A stretch of 64,000 nt of DNA from Microglena sp. YARC (GCA_022414725.1 CM039462.1:53704534-53768533), one strand, 5' to 3'. Counted from the first letter of the stretch, positions 10,023 to 21,590 are shown. The notes: a model not told the origin generated them from the sequence alone. Made by a program: numbers and translations.

Positions 10023-11290
10023 CTGCAGTGAGTGGGAGTGATGGTGTGAGTTTCAGCTCAAGATCAGAAACCCAGGAACACAGACTCTGTGACACAGGGA
10101 CACACAGACACAGGGATACACAGACACAGGGATACACAGACTCACACACACAGACACATCTTTGCATTGTTTGTAGTCTTTCCATGACCCTTCTCTGCAG
10201 TGAGTGGGAGTGATGGTGTGTGTTTCAGCTCAAGATCAGCACCACCCATCCACCCACCCGTTCACCCACCCATCCATACCCACCCATTCACCCACCCATC
10301 CATACCCACCCATCCATACCCACCCATTCACCCACCCATCCATACCCACCCATTCACCCACCCATCCATACCCACCCATTCACCCACCCATCCATACCCA
10401 CCCATTCACACCGCCCAACCATACCCACCCATTCACCCACCCCATCCATACCCACCCATCCATACCCACACATTCACCCCACCCACCATCCATACCCACC
10501 CATCCACTCACCCATCCGTCCATACCCACCCAGTCACCCACCCATCCATACCCACCCATTCACCCCACCCCATCCATACCCACCCATTCACCCACCCATC
10601 CATACCCACCCATTCACCCACCCACCCATACCCACCCATCCATACCCACCCATTCACCCACCCATTCATAACACCCATACCCATCCATAACATCCATACC
10701 CATCCATAACCACCCATTCACCCACCCATCCATACCCACCCATCCATACCACCACCCATCACCCACCCATCCATACCCACCCATTCACCCACCCATCCAC
10801 CCACCCATCCATACCCACTCCATTCACCCACCCATCCATACCCACCCATCCCATACCCACCCATTCACCAACCCATCCATACCCACCCATTCACCCACCC
10901 ATCCATACCCACCCATTCACCACCCATCCATACCCACCCATTCACCCACCCATCCATACCCACCCATTCACCCACCCATAATCACCCATCCATACCCACA
11001 TATTCACCCACCCATCCATACCCACCCATTCACCGACCCATCCATACCCACCCTCTTACCCACCCTAAACCCACCCACCCATACCCACCCTTTCACCCAC
11101 CCATTCACCCAACCACACCCACCATAAAACCCACCCATACCACCCTTACACCCACCCATTCACCCACACATACCCACAGTTTCACCCATCCATACCCACC
11201 CATCCATACCCATCCATCCATTCACCCACCCATACCCACCATAAACCCACCCATTCACCCACCCTTTCACCCACCCACACCCACCATTAA
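10023..11290. repeat. CA-rich and CCCATCCATACCCACCCATT minisatellite
   Basis: Intron between exons 1 and 2. After one extra copy of the exon-2 start and acceptor (10150-10200), about 1 kb of imperfect repeats of CCCATCCATA, CCCACCCATT and CACCCA follows. Nothing else is seen. It continues after the transposon at 11291-12262. Confidence 0.85.
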
Positions 11291-12262
11291 TAGGGTTGGG
11301 AAGCAAACGTATATTTTGATTTTTATATGCCGTATAAACGTATAAACGTATGAATGTGTGCGTATAAACGTATGAAAACGTATTAGAGAAATTAGACACT
11401 TCTCGAGAAAAAACTTTTACATGGGTTTAAAGATATTGCCGCGTAGCTAATTTCATTGGCATCACATATCAACTCTCAAAAAAATAATCGGACAAGTTTA
11501 GATTGTCCAAATCTCAAAACATAAATCACGACCAGAACTGCGTTGATCAAGAAGCGCGGTGCCAATCTAAGGGAGCCATTCACTGCCAATAATAATTGAC
11601 ATACTGTCTATGTAACCATGTTCACGTTGCACTAGGCTCAAGTAAGCTTTCTAGGCAGCTCCCTCAGTCAGCTACAGGTTCAGTCCTCAAGGCCCATGGC
11701 ATCCACGGCTACCTCCTCATCAACATAGACTTTGTCGGCAAGGTCAGCATTGGCAGCTATGTAGATCATATTTTCCCCCCTTTCAAAGGAGAGGTTGGCC
11801 CTCAGATTTGTGTATATAACTGTATACATGCATAATAATATAACTGTATAACTATATTGCAATAGTGTCCGTGTTCACATTGCACTAGGCCTGCACCATC
11901 AATCCACCGCGCCCTCATGGGAGCTCAATGGAATGAAAGGCTAGGTGACACTCTGATATATGTGCCTGATATCTGGCTATCTAAATGAAACTTTGGTCCA
12001 AATTTAAACAAAATTGTACAATTGAAAGGTTAATTTTATTGCATAATGTGATAGAGGAGGTTAGTAGCTTTCCAATGAGCTATCAAAATAAAATATTGAA
12101 TGAAAACTGAGAAAGTCAAATGCCGGGAAGCTAGCTGTACTTTTCGACGTACACTACTCATACGTTTGTATGATTATACGTTTCGAGAAAAAATCATACG
12201 TATGAATATACGTATGATTATAGGAACGTATGACTATACGTTCATACGCCGGCCCAACCCTA
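11291..12262. mobile_element. 972-bp hAT-like element inserted in the minisatellite
   Basis: Terminal inverted repeats TAGGGTTGGG / CCCAACCCTA. Subterminal clusters of CGTATA/CATACG motifs occur at both ends (11305-11375 and 12150-12250). Flanking 8-mers ACCATTAA and ACCATAAA match at 7 of 8, though the host array itself contains such words. The interior is not repetitive. It has one minus-strand open stretch (11680-11862) reading NLRANLSFERGENMIY, then AANADLADKVYVDEEV and AMGLED before a stop, which I do not recognise. No transposase is visible, so it is non-autonomous. Confidence 0.65.
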
Positions 12263-13416
12263 ACCATAAACCCACCCTTTCACCCACCCACACACACCAT
12301 ACACCCACCCACACCCATTCACCCACCTATTCACCCACCCACACCCACCATAAACCCACCTATTCACTCACCCACACCCACCATAAACCCATCCTTTCAC
12401 CCACCCACACCCACCATAAACCCACCCATTCACCCACATACACACACCCATTCACTCACCTATACCCTTCCTTTCACCAACCCACACCCACCCATCCATA
12501 CCTTGGCGCGAGCCTCTCTTGCTCTCAGCTTGAGCACTCCCACCCACCCACACATACACACACATTCACCTACCTACACCCACCATTCACCCACCCATCC
12601 ACTCACCTATACCCATCCTTTCACCAACCCACACCCACCCACCCATATCTTGGCACAAGCCTCTCTTGCTCTCAAACTTGAGCACTCCCCACCCCCCACT
12701 CATACACACACATGTCACCCACCTAAACCCACCATTCACCCACCCACACCCTCCATAAACCCACCCACACCCACCATTAACCCACCCATACACACACCCA
12801 TCCATTCACCTATACCCATTCTTTCACCAACCCACACCCACCCACCCATATCTTGGCACAAGCCTCTCTTGCTCTCAGCTTGAGCACTCCCACCCACCCA
12901 CACATACACACACATTCACCTACCTACACCCACCATTCACCCACCCACACCCTCCATAAACCCACCCACACCCACCATTAACCCACCCATACACACCCTT
13001 TGACCCTCCACACCCTCCATAAAACCAACACCACACCCACCACCCACCCACCCATATCTGCACAAGCCTCTCTTGCTCTCAGCTTGAGCACTCCCACCCA
13101 CCCACACATACACACACATTCACCCACCATTCACCCCCCCACACCCTCCATAAACCCACCCACACCCACCATTAACCCACCCATACACTCACCTATACCC
13201 ATCCTTTCACCAACCCACACCCACCCACCCATACCTTGGCACAAGCCTCTCTTGCTCTCAGCTTGAGCTCTCCCACCCACCCACACATACACACACATTC
13301 ACCCACCTACACCCACCATTCACCCCCCACACCCTCCATAAACCCCCAACCCACCATTCACCCCCCCACACCCTCCATAAACCACCCACACCCCACCACT
13401 CACCACCCATCCATAC
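12263..13416 (-). repeat. Array of exon-1 donor edge in CCCACC-type minisatellite
   Basis: Five copies, about 150-200 bp apart (near 12511, 12655, 12855, 13060, 13245), of the last 33 or so bases of exon 1. On the minus strand they read GAGCAAGAGAGGCT and end CCAAG followed by GTAT or a variant donor. CCCACC/CACCCATTCA minisatellite separates them. This is the same arrangement as the other exons of this gene. Confidence 0.75.
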
Positions 13417-13524
13417 CTTGGCGCAAGCCTCTCTTGCTCTTAGCTGGAGACTTGCTGGTGGCAGAGCACACTAGAGAAGATCCTAATTTGGAAGCAGTAT
13501 GCAGCACATGCACCGCGCTTGGTC
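13417..13524 (-). CDS. Exon 1 (first visible) of OPR/FAST-like protein; transit-peptide-like
   Basis: A 108-nt exon between CATTGCAG acceptor and GTATGG donor: two leading bases, 35 codons and one trailing base. The frame chosen by phase with exon 2 is open: PSAVHVLHTASKLGSSLVCS, then ATSKSPAKSKRGLRQ. It is rich in Ser, Ala, Lys and Arg, lacks Asp and Glu, and contains VCSA, which resembles a chloroplast transit cleavage area. That fits an organelle-targeted RNA-binding protein. The exon starts inside the protein, so the true start codon lies further upstream and was not found. Confidence 0.6.
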
Positions 13525-13563
13525 CTGCAATGCACATGAGGAGGAGGGAGGGATGGTGGTGGG

Positions 13564-13601
<38 letters not shown>

Positions 13602-14157
13602 CATGTGCATTGCATGTGCTTGTTGCCTTCCTGTGTGTGTGTGGTGTGTGTGTGTGGTGTGCTTGTTGCCTTCCTATGTGTGAGTGGGGGGGGGGGGGGG
13701 GGGGGGGGGAAGGGCATGCGCATGTGCTTGTTGCCTTCCTATGTGTGGGTGGGTGGGAGTGGGTGCGTGGGTGGTGGGGGGAAGGGCATGTGCATGTGCA
13801 TGTGCTTGTTGCCTTCCTATGTGTGGGTGGGTGTGGGTGTGGGTGTGGGAGTGGGTGTGGGTATGGGTGTGTATGGGTGTATGGGTGGGTGGGGTGGGGT
13901 GGGGAGGGGCATGTGCATGTGCTTGTTGCCTTCCTATCTGTGTGTGTGTGTGTGTGTGTTGCATCGGGGGGTGGGGGGTGGGGGGGGCATGCGCATGACC
14001 TTTTGCCTTCCTATGTGTGTGTGTGTGTATGTGTGTGGTGGTGTGGTGGTGTGGTGGTGGTGGTGTGGTGGTGGGGGGGGGGAGTGTGTGGGGTGATAGG
14101 GGGTGTGTTTGGGTGTGGTCAGAAAGGGTGTGTGTAGGGTGTGTGTTGCCCTCCATG
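13525..14157. repeat. G-rich array with GTTGCCTTCC core
   Basis: Poly-G and GT-rich DNA with six to seven copies of a unit containing CATGTGCTTGTTGCCTTCCT. On the minus strand this is AG followed by GAAGGCAACAAGCACATG, so it may copy the start of an unseen exon of the gene to the left. Long poly-G runs occur at 13570-13600 and 13685-13710. Confidence 0.5.
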
Positions 14158-14230
14158 GCTCAAAAGTTGGAGGGCTGGCTTCATATTGCCTGGACTCCAT
14201 GGAGAGAAGCCAGCCCTCCAACTTTTGAGC
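14158..14230. repeat. Perfect 25-bp inverted repeat (hairpin)
   Basis: GCTCAAAAGTTGGAGGGCTG... (14158-14182) is exactly the reverse complement of 14206-14230, with a 23-nt loop. It could be a small foldback element or an RNA hairpin. Confidence 0.8.
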
Positions 14231-16361
14231 CAGATATTTGAATCTTTGAATCATGGCGTTGCCCTGGGACCCCCTTTGGACAGCTGAGTTAAGTCACGCC
14301 CACTTGGCATACTGCTTTTCTTTTCCTCGAATCCTCATTGAAGATTCTACTGTCACGTAGATCTGTTTGTGGTTTGACGTGGAGACCAGTCAACCTTATC
14401 TCAAACCCCAGACAGACGACCCTAACTGGTCGCAAGGGCCTTCCCCAATCGAATATATCGAAATCGAGCCTATGAGCATACGTTTAAGGGCTGTCGCGAT
14501 AGGCATGATAATGAGAGGCCTCTCGTGATGCTACAGCGATGGAGGCTCGTTGTTGTTCGCGTCATGAAGGGCAACTGTTGATGTGACCATGGCCGCATGC
14601 TTTCAGTTTCACGCATGGGGACGGGGCTAGGTCGACATCGTCGGTGCATCATCATCATCAGCAGCAGCAGCAGCATCGCTGGGGTGGATCATAGCCTTTG
14701 AATTGGTCAGAGACAATCCGAGGGGGGTCTATGTTCGGCGTCAGATCTTCCGACCCCTTTACGTTGTTCTACTCCATGGTTTCCGAGGGTAACGCATGGG
14801 GGGACGAATTATATTCTGCAGCCGGTTGTTCAGCCATGCAACGATTATTCTTCAGACAATTCTTCGATTCAGGCCGGGTCAGGTCTTCAGACGCCTTATA
14901 ATAACGCCAGCCTGACGACCAGCGAACTGCTCAACGGATTCCAGTGTGACCCATCGCGCAGTGCGATATTAACGAGCATCGCGCCACTTCGCAAGGGTTC
15001 GGCTCGCAAAGTCAAAGGGACGCAAGCTCGGAGCAGATAGGGAATGAGAGAATCCGCTACCCTAGGAAATCCAAACCAGCAGTCCTTTAGACCTAGCATG
15101 CCCCCCCACATACATAATGACAAGCATGCTTTGTTTCCGATTGGTATTATGACTGCCGTAGACGGCGAGCAGACAAATTGCTGACTGGAACCATGCAACC
15201 ATGCCCAATTAACTACCCGCCCGCAGCATGGGTTCGAATGCTAGTTGGTATACTCCCTGGTTCCCGAGGGTATAGCACGGGGGGGCGAACTGTATGCTGC
15301 AGACAGTAAGACGCATGAAGCGCAAGGAAGCATGCACCAATTATTATTATTCCCAGCCTACCTGACCATCAAGGAGGATAGGATGGCAAACCTATTCTTC
15401 AGACAAACCAATTGAGCTATTAGCCATATAATATCGACGTAAGCGGATGCATGCGGGGATGAATCGCATCGGCAGGCATCGAAGCACACGACCGGGATGC
15501 AATGGTGGGGGACTGTTCCGGAGGGAGCAGGGGAATGCTTGTCATTATCCTGCTCAAGCTCTCTAAGGCCTTCTCCCCAATTAATCGCACCTGAAATCTG
15601 GGTGAGCAGCAACGCGCGATGCGTGACGCTCGCCCCGCGCACTTCTGCAGAATGCATGCCCATCGGCAGAATGCAGCAGCGTTCGAATCATGCCGCTATC
15701 GCATGCATGTACTGTAAAGCTCTGTAATTGGTGATGTGGAAGCTAATGACTGCCCAGGGGGGGCAGGGAGGGGCTTGCGGCAAGGGGGGGAGGGGACTTG
15801 TTCTAGGCCAGTTGCCGAAGGATAAACCAAGGCCGGAGGTGGCAGTTGAGTTAACTGTGGTTGGTGTCAGAATTATTTGCACGCCGCTGCTTCGCGGATG
15901 GGACATATCAGCATACGGCGGTGTCCAGGGCGTGCATGAGGGCCATCGTCGGTATCCAAAGGGGGGGCCTCGTGCATGAGGGCCACAAGCCATAGTGTGA
16001 CTCGATGTGAGCAAGGGTGATAGGTGAGTATGACCTAGCTGAATCGCTGGTTCATCATCTGTAGCACTGGAGTGATAATATTCAAAAACCGTCAGCAAAG
16101 CATTAAATGGCAAAAGACTTGGCAAACGGCCTTTTGCCAAAACCAAACCTGAGTCGTTCCCAGCTGGCTCGCTGCTGCCAAGTAACTTCTAGCGAATAAT
16201 GTATTTCACAGTACATTCAGGCCACGAGTTGTACCAAATTTACTTTTGAGTACCGCAAACCATTAAAAATAAAATTTTAATAGGTGTCACAAAATCGGTA
16301 TGCACATTGTATCGGATGCACACTGGTAATGAGTTACCCACGGGTAGCGCTTGGTCATACA
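14231..16361. other. No recognisable gene
   Basis: Unique-looking sequence of balanced composition with no reading frame I recognise. Two related stretches (14770-14820 and 15248-15300, sharing GGTTYCCGAGGGTA and a GGGGGG tract) suggest an old internal duplication or transposon remnant. A short CAG/ATC microsatellite lies at 14645-14680. Confidence 0.4.
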
Positions 16362-16610
16362 CAAATTACACCTAGGGTAAACCTAGTAGTAAGCCACCAT
16401 TATGTATACCTTATTTGCGTATACCAAATTACACCTAGGGTAAACCTGGTAGTAAGCCACCATTATGTATACCTTATTTGCGTATACCAAATTATACCTA
16501 GGGTAAACCTGGTAGTAAGCCACCATTATGTATACCTTATTTGCGTATACCAAATTACACCTAGGGCAAACCTGGTAGTAAGCCACCATTATGTATACCT
16601 TATTTGCAGA
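16362..16610. repeat. 63-bp minisatellite, 4 copies
   Basis: Four direct repeats of 63 bp starting CAAATTACACCTAGGGTAAA, with one to three differences per copy. The period is a multiple of three, so the array is open in some frames, but there is no sign that it is translated. Confidence 0.9.
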
Positions 16611-17691
16611 CTGAAGGGCCCAATGAACTAAGTAACACATTATGTAAACACGAAACAAGAAAATGTCGCACAAGCAAATTCAGTTTTTGCCAAATAGTTG
16701 TCAGGTCTTAACTTAATTAGGTCCAGCCTTGGACCACTTTGCAAAAAAACAAAGAAGCTAATCTAAAGTAGTATGCCTTATTGCGAGGCGTTAGGTTGAG
16801 GGGGCCAGCCCGTTTGCTTTAACTGGGGCCAAACACCAATAGAGGGGGGGGTGGGGTGGGGGGCAGTTGTTTTTAGCGATGTATCGCTATTAGCTATGAA
16901 ACACATCGCTTTCGAGATTGGCCTAGCGATGAAAGCGATTAGGTTGATGCAGCTAGATCTGGCCTTCGATTCCCAATTGGGATGGCCTGGCCCCGGCCTC
17001 ATAGTAGCTGACGTGGCCTGGAACTCGCAGAATTTCGAGCCAGCCCGGGCCAGCCGGGGGGGCAGCCCCCCACACACACCCACACACCCACAACACCCAC
17101 ACACACACCCCCACACACCACACACACCCCCTCCCCGTGGAGTAACACCCTACATCGAGGTATACCCCCCCCCCCCCCCCCCCCTAGAGGAGGGATTTGG
17201 GTCTGTAATATACGGTAGTTTGCTGTTCCCAAGTATTTTTGCCATGCATTTTCGTGAGGCCTTTTATTACAAATAAAGGGGTCCCAAAACTTGTAATCTG
17301 GCCATGTAACGCTGCGTGTACAGTACCTTACCTGTTCATACTTACCTGCCGTACTCAATAACAAGGGGGGGATAATCCAACAAGTAGAGGATTATACAAA
17401 CCCAGGTATCGTACATGGTTCCACAGGTCATCTGGGCCGGTCAAAGGAGGGCAAGTAATGATTATGTCAGCAAAAGCAACAATGCTTGGCTTGATAAAGC
17501 AGCAATAATATAGATTTGATACCATGTTGATATAAGTTGTAATGAGATGAGATGACAGTTCCATGAATCCAATAGCTACAAAAACTTAAAAACGTACAGA
17601 CGGAGGTGTCTATAAAGCAGCAATAATTCAGGATAAGGACAAGATAAACCACGAAAAGGGCATCAATGTCCCGACGATACAGTGTTCTGTA
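16611..17691. other. No recognisable gene; CA and poly-C tracts
   Basis: AT-rich sequence to 16800, then GC-richer sequence. A plus-strand open stretch (16851-17060) is not recognised. A CACACC microsatellite (17070-17130) and a C-run (17165-17184) follow. Confidence 0.35.
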
Positions 17692-17882
17692 CAGGGTACT
17701 TCCAAGTGCCCGCTTTTGAGCCTGCGCTGCCTTTTTGAGCCCCATTGCGCACCTCGCGCGGTTTTCTGCAACCCCCTGAGGGCGCAGCAAGCAAATTTTG
17801 CGTTTTTTGCACTACAAAGCGCAGTTTGTTTTCTTTCAAGTGCGCTAAAGCGCTGGCCAATTTGGCCAATGGAAGTACCCTG
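17692..17882. mobile_element. hAT-like MITE
   Basis: A 191-bp element with inverted repeats CAGGGTACTTCCA / TGGAAGTACCCTG. It has the same GCGC-rich interior (GCGCTAAAGCGCTGGCCAA) as 8491, in opposite orientation. Flanking 8-mers GTTCTGTA and GTACGGTA match at 6 of 8, so the insertion is older. Confidence 0.85.
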
Positions 17883-17970
17883 GTACGGTATAGTATTCGA
17901 AAGCCTCATAGATCCCATAATAATATGGGGGGCACAGCTCGAAACTAAGATGTAAAGTTGATATGCTCTT

Positions 17971-18101
17971 GTTGTAGTACCCCGTGGTGCAGCACAGTCC
18001 TGCACCACTGTGTACTGCCGTAGTGCAAAACGGGCAGGCAATACCTGCACTACGGCAGTACACAGTGGTGCATGACTATGCTGCACCACGGGGACCACAA
18101 C
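17971..18101. mobile_element. Foldback element, about 57-bp arms
   Basis: The left arm (GTTGTAGTACCCCGTGGTGC...) and right arm (...GCACCACGGGGACCACAAC) are inverted copies along about 57 bp with three or four mismatches. They share CACTGTGTACTGCCGTAGTG; the loop is short. No coding capacity. Confidence 0.8.
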
Positions 18102-18835
18102 AGCTCTGTCCTAGATTTCTTAAGCACATTCTCAAGACTCTGAACAGCTCAGACTCGTGGGTTACCAAGCTTACAAAACAAGTAATAAAACATGCAAAAT
18201 AAGTAACAAACCATACAAAACATTCAAAATAGGTAAGAAAACTATTGATATCAAATCACAAGGCTGAAGAATGCAAGCCACATGTTGTTTTGTTAGCTGT
18301 GACTGGCTGTGAAAGGAATTTCACCCTAGGGCGTGGGGTTTACCGACGGGGGCCCTGAGTTCGTGTTAGCGTAATAATTTCCCTTGCTGTCAAGGAAAAC
18401 CTTAACTGGGTCCGAGCGGGCAAACGAAAGGAAAGGAGTGATTGGTTTCTCTCCCCCAAAATTGAGCTGCAGATCCATGAAACATCGATGAGAGCAAACT
18501 CACACGCTGTATCGACCTCTTCGGAAATCAGTTCTTCGTGAAACCCAGAACCATATGAAACCCTCCGTGAGGGCCAAGTGCTTTTCGACACGAGAGTTTT
18601 TTACAGCTGTAACCTCTTTGAGTGACGTTTAGGATTGCGCACAAGGGCGTAGGCCTCTTGGTTCTGGAAGCGCGGTGACCAATCTAGCCGAAAAGAAAAA
18701 CTCTACCGGTATGCAGCCGGTATGTACCATAAATCGCAAACAAAACATACATTACATTGCGTTGCCAGAGGCCCTTTTGACCCTCGACAATAGTTATCGT
18801 GACCACCGTCATTATTCAGGATGGTGACTCTTAAG
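18102..18835. other. No recognisable gene
   Basis: AT-rich stretch with short ACAAGTAATAAAACAT-like repeats, then mixed sequence. The segment around TTTACCGACGGGGGCCCTGA (18338) recurs at about 46450, next to another dispersed repeat. Confidence 0.35.
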
Positions 18836-18840
18836 AGTAG

Positions 18841-19145
18841 CTCCCGGATCTGGATTCTCGCCCTTGGATCTGGACTCTCGCCCCTGGATCTGGATTCTCG
18901 CCTCTGGATCTGGACTCTCGCCCCTGGATCTGGACTCGCGCAATTGCATCTGGATTCTCGCCCCTGGATCTCGACTCTGGCTCCTAGATCTGGATTCTCG
19001 CCCCTGGATTTCGACTCTGGCTCCTAGATCTGGATTCTCGACCCTGGATCTGGATTCTTGCCCATGGATCTGGACTCTCGCCCCTAGATCTGAATTCTCG
19101 CCCCTGGATCTGGATTCTCGCCCCTGGATCTGGATTCTTGCCTCG
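18841..19145. repeat. 20-bp minisatellite, about 15 copies
   Basis: Direct repeats of GGATCTGGATTCTCGCCCCT with variants (GGACTCTCG, GCTCCTA). The reading frame shifts with each copy, so the open frames across it are not coding. Confidence 0.9.
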
Positions 19146-19304
19146 TGCAAGTTTCACTTATTTGGATGTTGCAAAGTTGGCTGCGGTCGTCTGGCCGACA
19201 GTCGTCTTGCACTGCTTTATTCAGAAGGCATCTTCTCGACGTCCTAATAGATGATCAGATGGTCGTCTGAATATGATGATACAGCTCTGGTGCCCTGCCC
19301 ATGC

Positions 19305-19417
19305 CAGGCACACCGATTGTTTGGGGTTCAGTTCATGAGGGCTTTTTCGTTGTAGCCCCTCCTGACATGGTTGAGCAAGTCGCTTAAGCATATTTGGTCT
19401 ACCCCTGGACTGTAACG
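19305..19417 (-). mobile_element. Dispersed repeat, copy 1
   Basis: On the minus strand: GTTACAGTCCAGGGGTAGAC, then TTAAGCGACTTGCTCAACC and CATGAACTGAACC. About 110 bp matches 46345-46455 on the plus strand, and a 35-bp end matches 52080-52115 on the minus strand. Likely a short retroelement; family unknown. Confidence 0.6.
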
Positions 19418-19479
19418 ACATTCATACAGCATACATGCATATAATGATATAATTATATAAAGGGATCTGACGGGGAATA

Positions 19480-19671
19480 CAGCTTGCTGGGATATCTGGT
19501 TTCGGAGCAAGATGACCACAACTTGCTGGGATATCTGGTTTTGGAGCAAGATGGCTACAGCTTGCTGGGGTATCTGGTTTCGGAGCAAGATGACTACAGC
19601 TTGCTGGTGTATCTGGTTTCGGAGCAAGATGACTACAGCTTGCTGGTGTATCTGGTTTCGGAGCAAGATGA
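19480..19671 (-). repeat. 39-bp minisatellite copying the SDR stop-codon region
   Basis: Five copies of 39 bp (TTGCTGGGATATCTGGTTTC GGAGCAAGATGACTACAGC). On the minus strand each contains AGCAAGCTGTAG, the Ser-Lys-Leu-stop of the adjacent dehydrogenase exon. The array lies just 3' of that exon, in its presumed untranslated region. Confidence 0.85.
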
Positions 19672-19793
19672 CTACAGCTTGCTGGGATGACGCATGTTCT
19701 TGAAGAAGCCGAACACAGAGTAACCACCATCAACCTGGATGGTCTGGCCGGTGATGTAGGCCGCAGCAGGGGTGCATAAGAATGCCATGGTAC
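19672..19793 (-). CDS. Last exon of a short-chain dehydrogenase/reductase with PTS1
   Basis: Minus-strand terminal exon after a CTATTGCAG acceptor: two bases, then 39 codons and TAG. It reads [39 protein letters not shown]. The motif (V)AFL.(S/T)PAA.YITGQ...VDGG is the conserved C-terminal end of classical short-chain dehydrogenases of the tropinone-reductase / 3-oxoacyl-reductase type: the helix and loop after the YxxxK active site. The last three residues are Ser-Lys-Leu, the canonical type-1 peroxisomal targeting signal, so the enzyme probably works in peroxisomes, for example as a dienoyl- or oxoacyl-CoA reductase. The upstream exons with the NAD(P) and catalytic motifs are not visible to about 23.7 kb; transposons may separate them, or this may be an orphan exon. 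Confidence 0.8.
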
Positions 19794-19840
19794 CTGCAAT
19801 AGAGAGAGTAAGAGTGTGTGTGTGCATGTGTGCGTGAGAT

Positions 19841-19905
<65 letters not shown>
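19794..19905. repeat. (TA)n and GT microsatellite
   Basis: A GAGTGTGTGTG stretch, then about 28 TA units (19846-19904), immediately upstream (minus sense) of the dehydrogenase exon. Confidence 0.95.
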
Positions 19906-19908
<3 letters not shown>

Positions 19909-20640
19909 AAATCATGGTCGCGGTCGTGGTGGGTCGTGGTGGTGTCATCGCGTAACCGACTTAACCGACTTCCCGCCCAGCCAATTCCCGCCCAGCCAAT
20001 TCACGCTCAGCCAATTCACGCTTTTAATCCCTACTGCTTCAACTTCTGCCTGATTGGCCTCCTGCGAATTCTGCCTTATGCAACCTTCGCCTCCTGCGTA
20101 TTCTACCTGTTGCGCATCCCGCCCGATTTCTCCTTTTCCCGCCTGAGTTCATCCACCTGATTTCGGTAGCGCTACAGTTCGTCTTCCTACAAGCTTTTCC
20201 CCCTGCATCTCTGCAAGACCTTTCCTTGCGTCAAGAGACCTGTCGCTGCGCACAACGGGAGGTCACGTGGTGAGTCAGCCGACCTGTTAGAAATGTCCGA
20301 ATCGCATGCATCCCATGGCACAAAACTGACTGCAAATTCTTCCCACTGATTGAGAAACATGTCGCTTCGCATTGTTGCCATAGCAAGCACACATCAAAGT
20401 TGACCGAATGAAAAAATCTCGCTGAGCATTCTCGCCCTAAAGTAAGTTGACCGAACATCTCAAATCAGCAACTTGACTGCAAACTTCTTCCCACTGCATC
20501 GAGAAACATGTCGTCGCTGTGCATTGTGCTATAGCGAGCACGCGGCGGGCAAATAGCGTTCGAATGGATGAACTAGCGATGTTTCCAAATCTCAGATCGA
20601 GTTGACTTCGGGAGCAGTTGCGGTGAAAGGATTGTTCTTC
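19906..20640. mobile_element. Dispersed element related to 61553-61690
   Basis: The start (AAATCATGGTCGCGGTCGTG, GTGGTGTCATCGCGTAACCG) nearly matches 61553-61625. CGCCCAGCCAATTC repeats follow, as do two related copies (20335-20400 and 20480-20545) sharing GAGAAACATGTCG. This looks like decayed transposon sequence; no protein is recognised. Confidence 0.4.
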
Positions 20641-21590
20641 CAGGCCGAACTGAAATACATGATCGCTAAGAATAAGCGTATCTAGTTAATATACAGGTTG
20701 CGATTTCGCAGGTTCACTTTTTCAGTGGGGTCGACTATCGATCACAGCTGAGGTGGGCAGGGAAGCAGGTCCGATGCTTTTAGCGGGTCGGATGATGCGC
20801 AAACGTTGTCGATGCTCATCGTCCCGGTTGCCTTTCAAGCTATAGCAAAGCCCACAGCTGAAGTGAGGAGGCAGATGTGGAGTATGTGTGGTGCTGGTGG
20901 TGCTGTAGGAGGGAGGGGAGGGATGAGCAGTGGGAGGAGGGTGGGGGCTTGGTGGGATGGCTGGGGTGGGGGGAAAGGGATGGAGTCAGGAAATATGCCA
21001 GGAGAGTAAGAGGAAAAAAAAAAAGTTAAAAATGGTTTTTTTTTTTTGTGGGGTGGGGGGGGGGGGGGTTTAAAAAAACAAAAAAAAAAAATGGGGGGGT
21101 TTGGGGGGTTGTGGGGGGGGTAAAAAGGGGGTGAAGATAAACTGGGGGGGGGGGAGTACGGTGGTGTGTGTGTTTGTGGGTGCACAAGGGAGACATCGCA
21201 AAGGATATGCGTCCGTCAATGTTGAAGTTGCATGCAACTGCAAGAGAGAAAACCGTTTTGCAACCCAGCCCAAAAACAGGTGTGGCCAACGGAAGGGAAG
21301 GGGGAGGTGGGCGATAATGGTTTGGATAGTGGCTAGGTGTGTGAATGGGGGGGGGGGGGGGGCTTCAAAAATGTAAAACGCATTATGTTTAACCAAGTCC
21401 CAAATAGGTAGTGGCAAAGGCCCAAACGGGCACCGGTACTATGATTTGAGGGAGGTGGGGGGGGGTGTCTTTTGTGAGAGTAGGTGTGGGCCACCGCCAC
21501 ACGGGCTTAACCGTAATAGTTATATATTATATATATATATAATAATATATATATATATATATATATAGGAGAGAAGAGAGAGGGGGGGGG
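20641..21590. other. No recognisable gene; G-rich and poly-T/A low complexity
   Basis: Mixed sequence to 20870, then G-rich purine tracts (20880-21180, 21300-21365) and a TA microsatellite (21520-21570). No supported coding sequence. Confidence 0.4.

Noticed and set aside
16284..16631. Repeat protein with 21-residue units
   Set aside because: The 63-bp minisatellite is open by chance of its length; no start context, splice sites or family.
18812..19247. Arg/Ser/Gly or Leu/Asp/Ser repeat proteins
   Set aside because: 20-bp minisatellite, not a multiple of three, open on both strands by composition.
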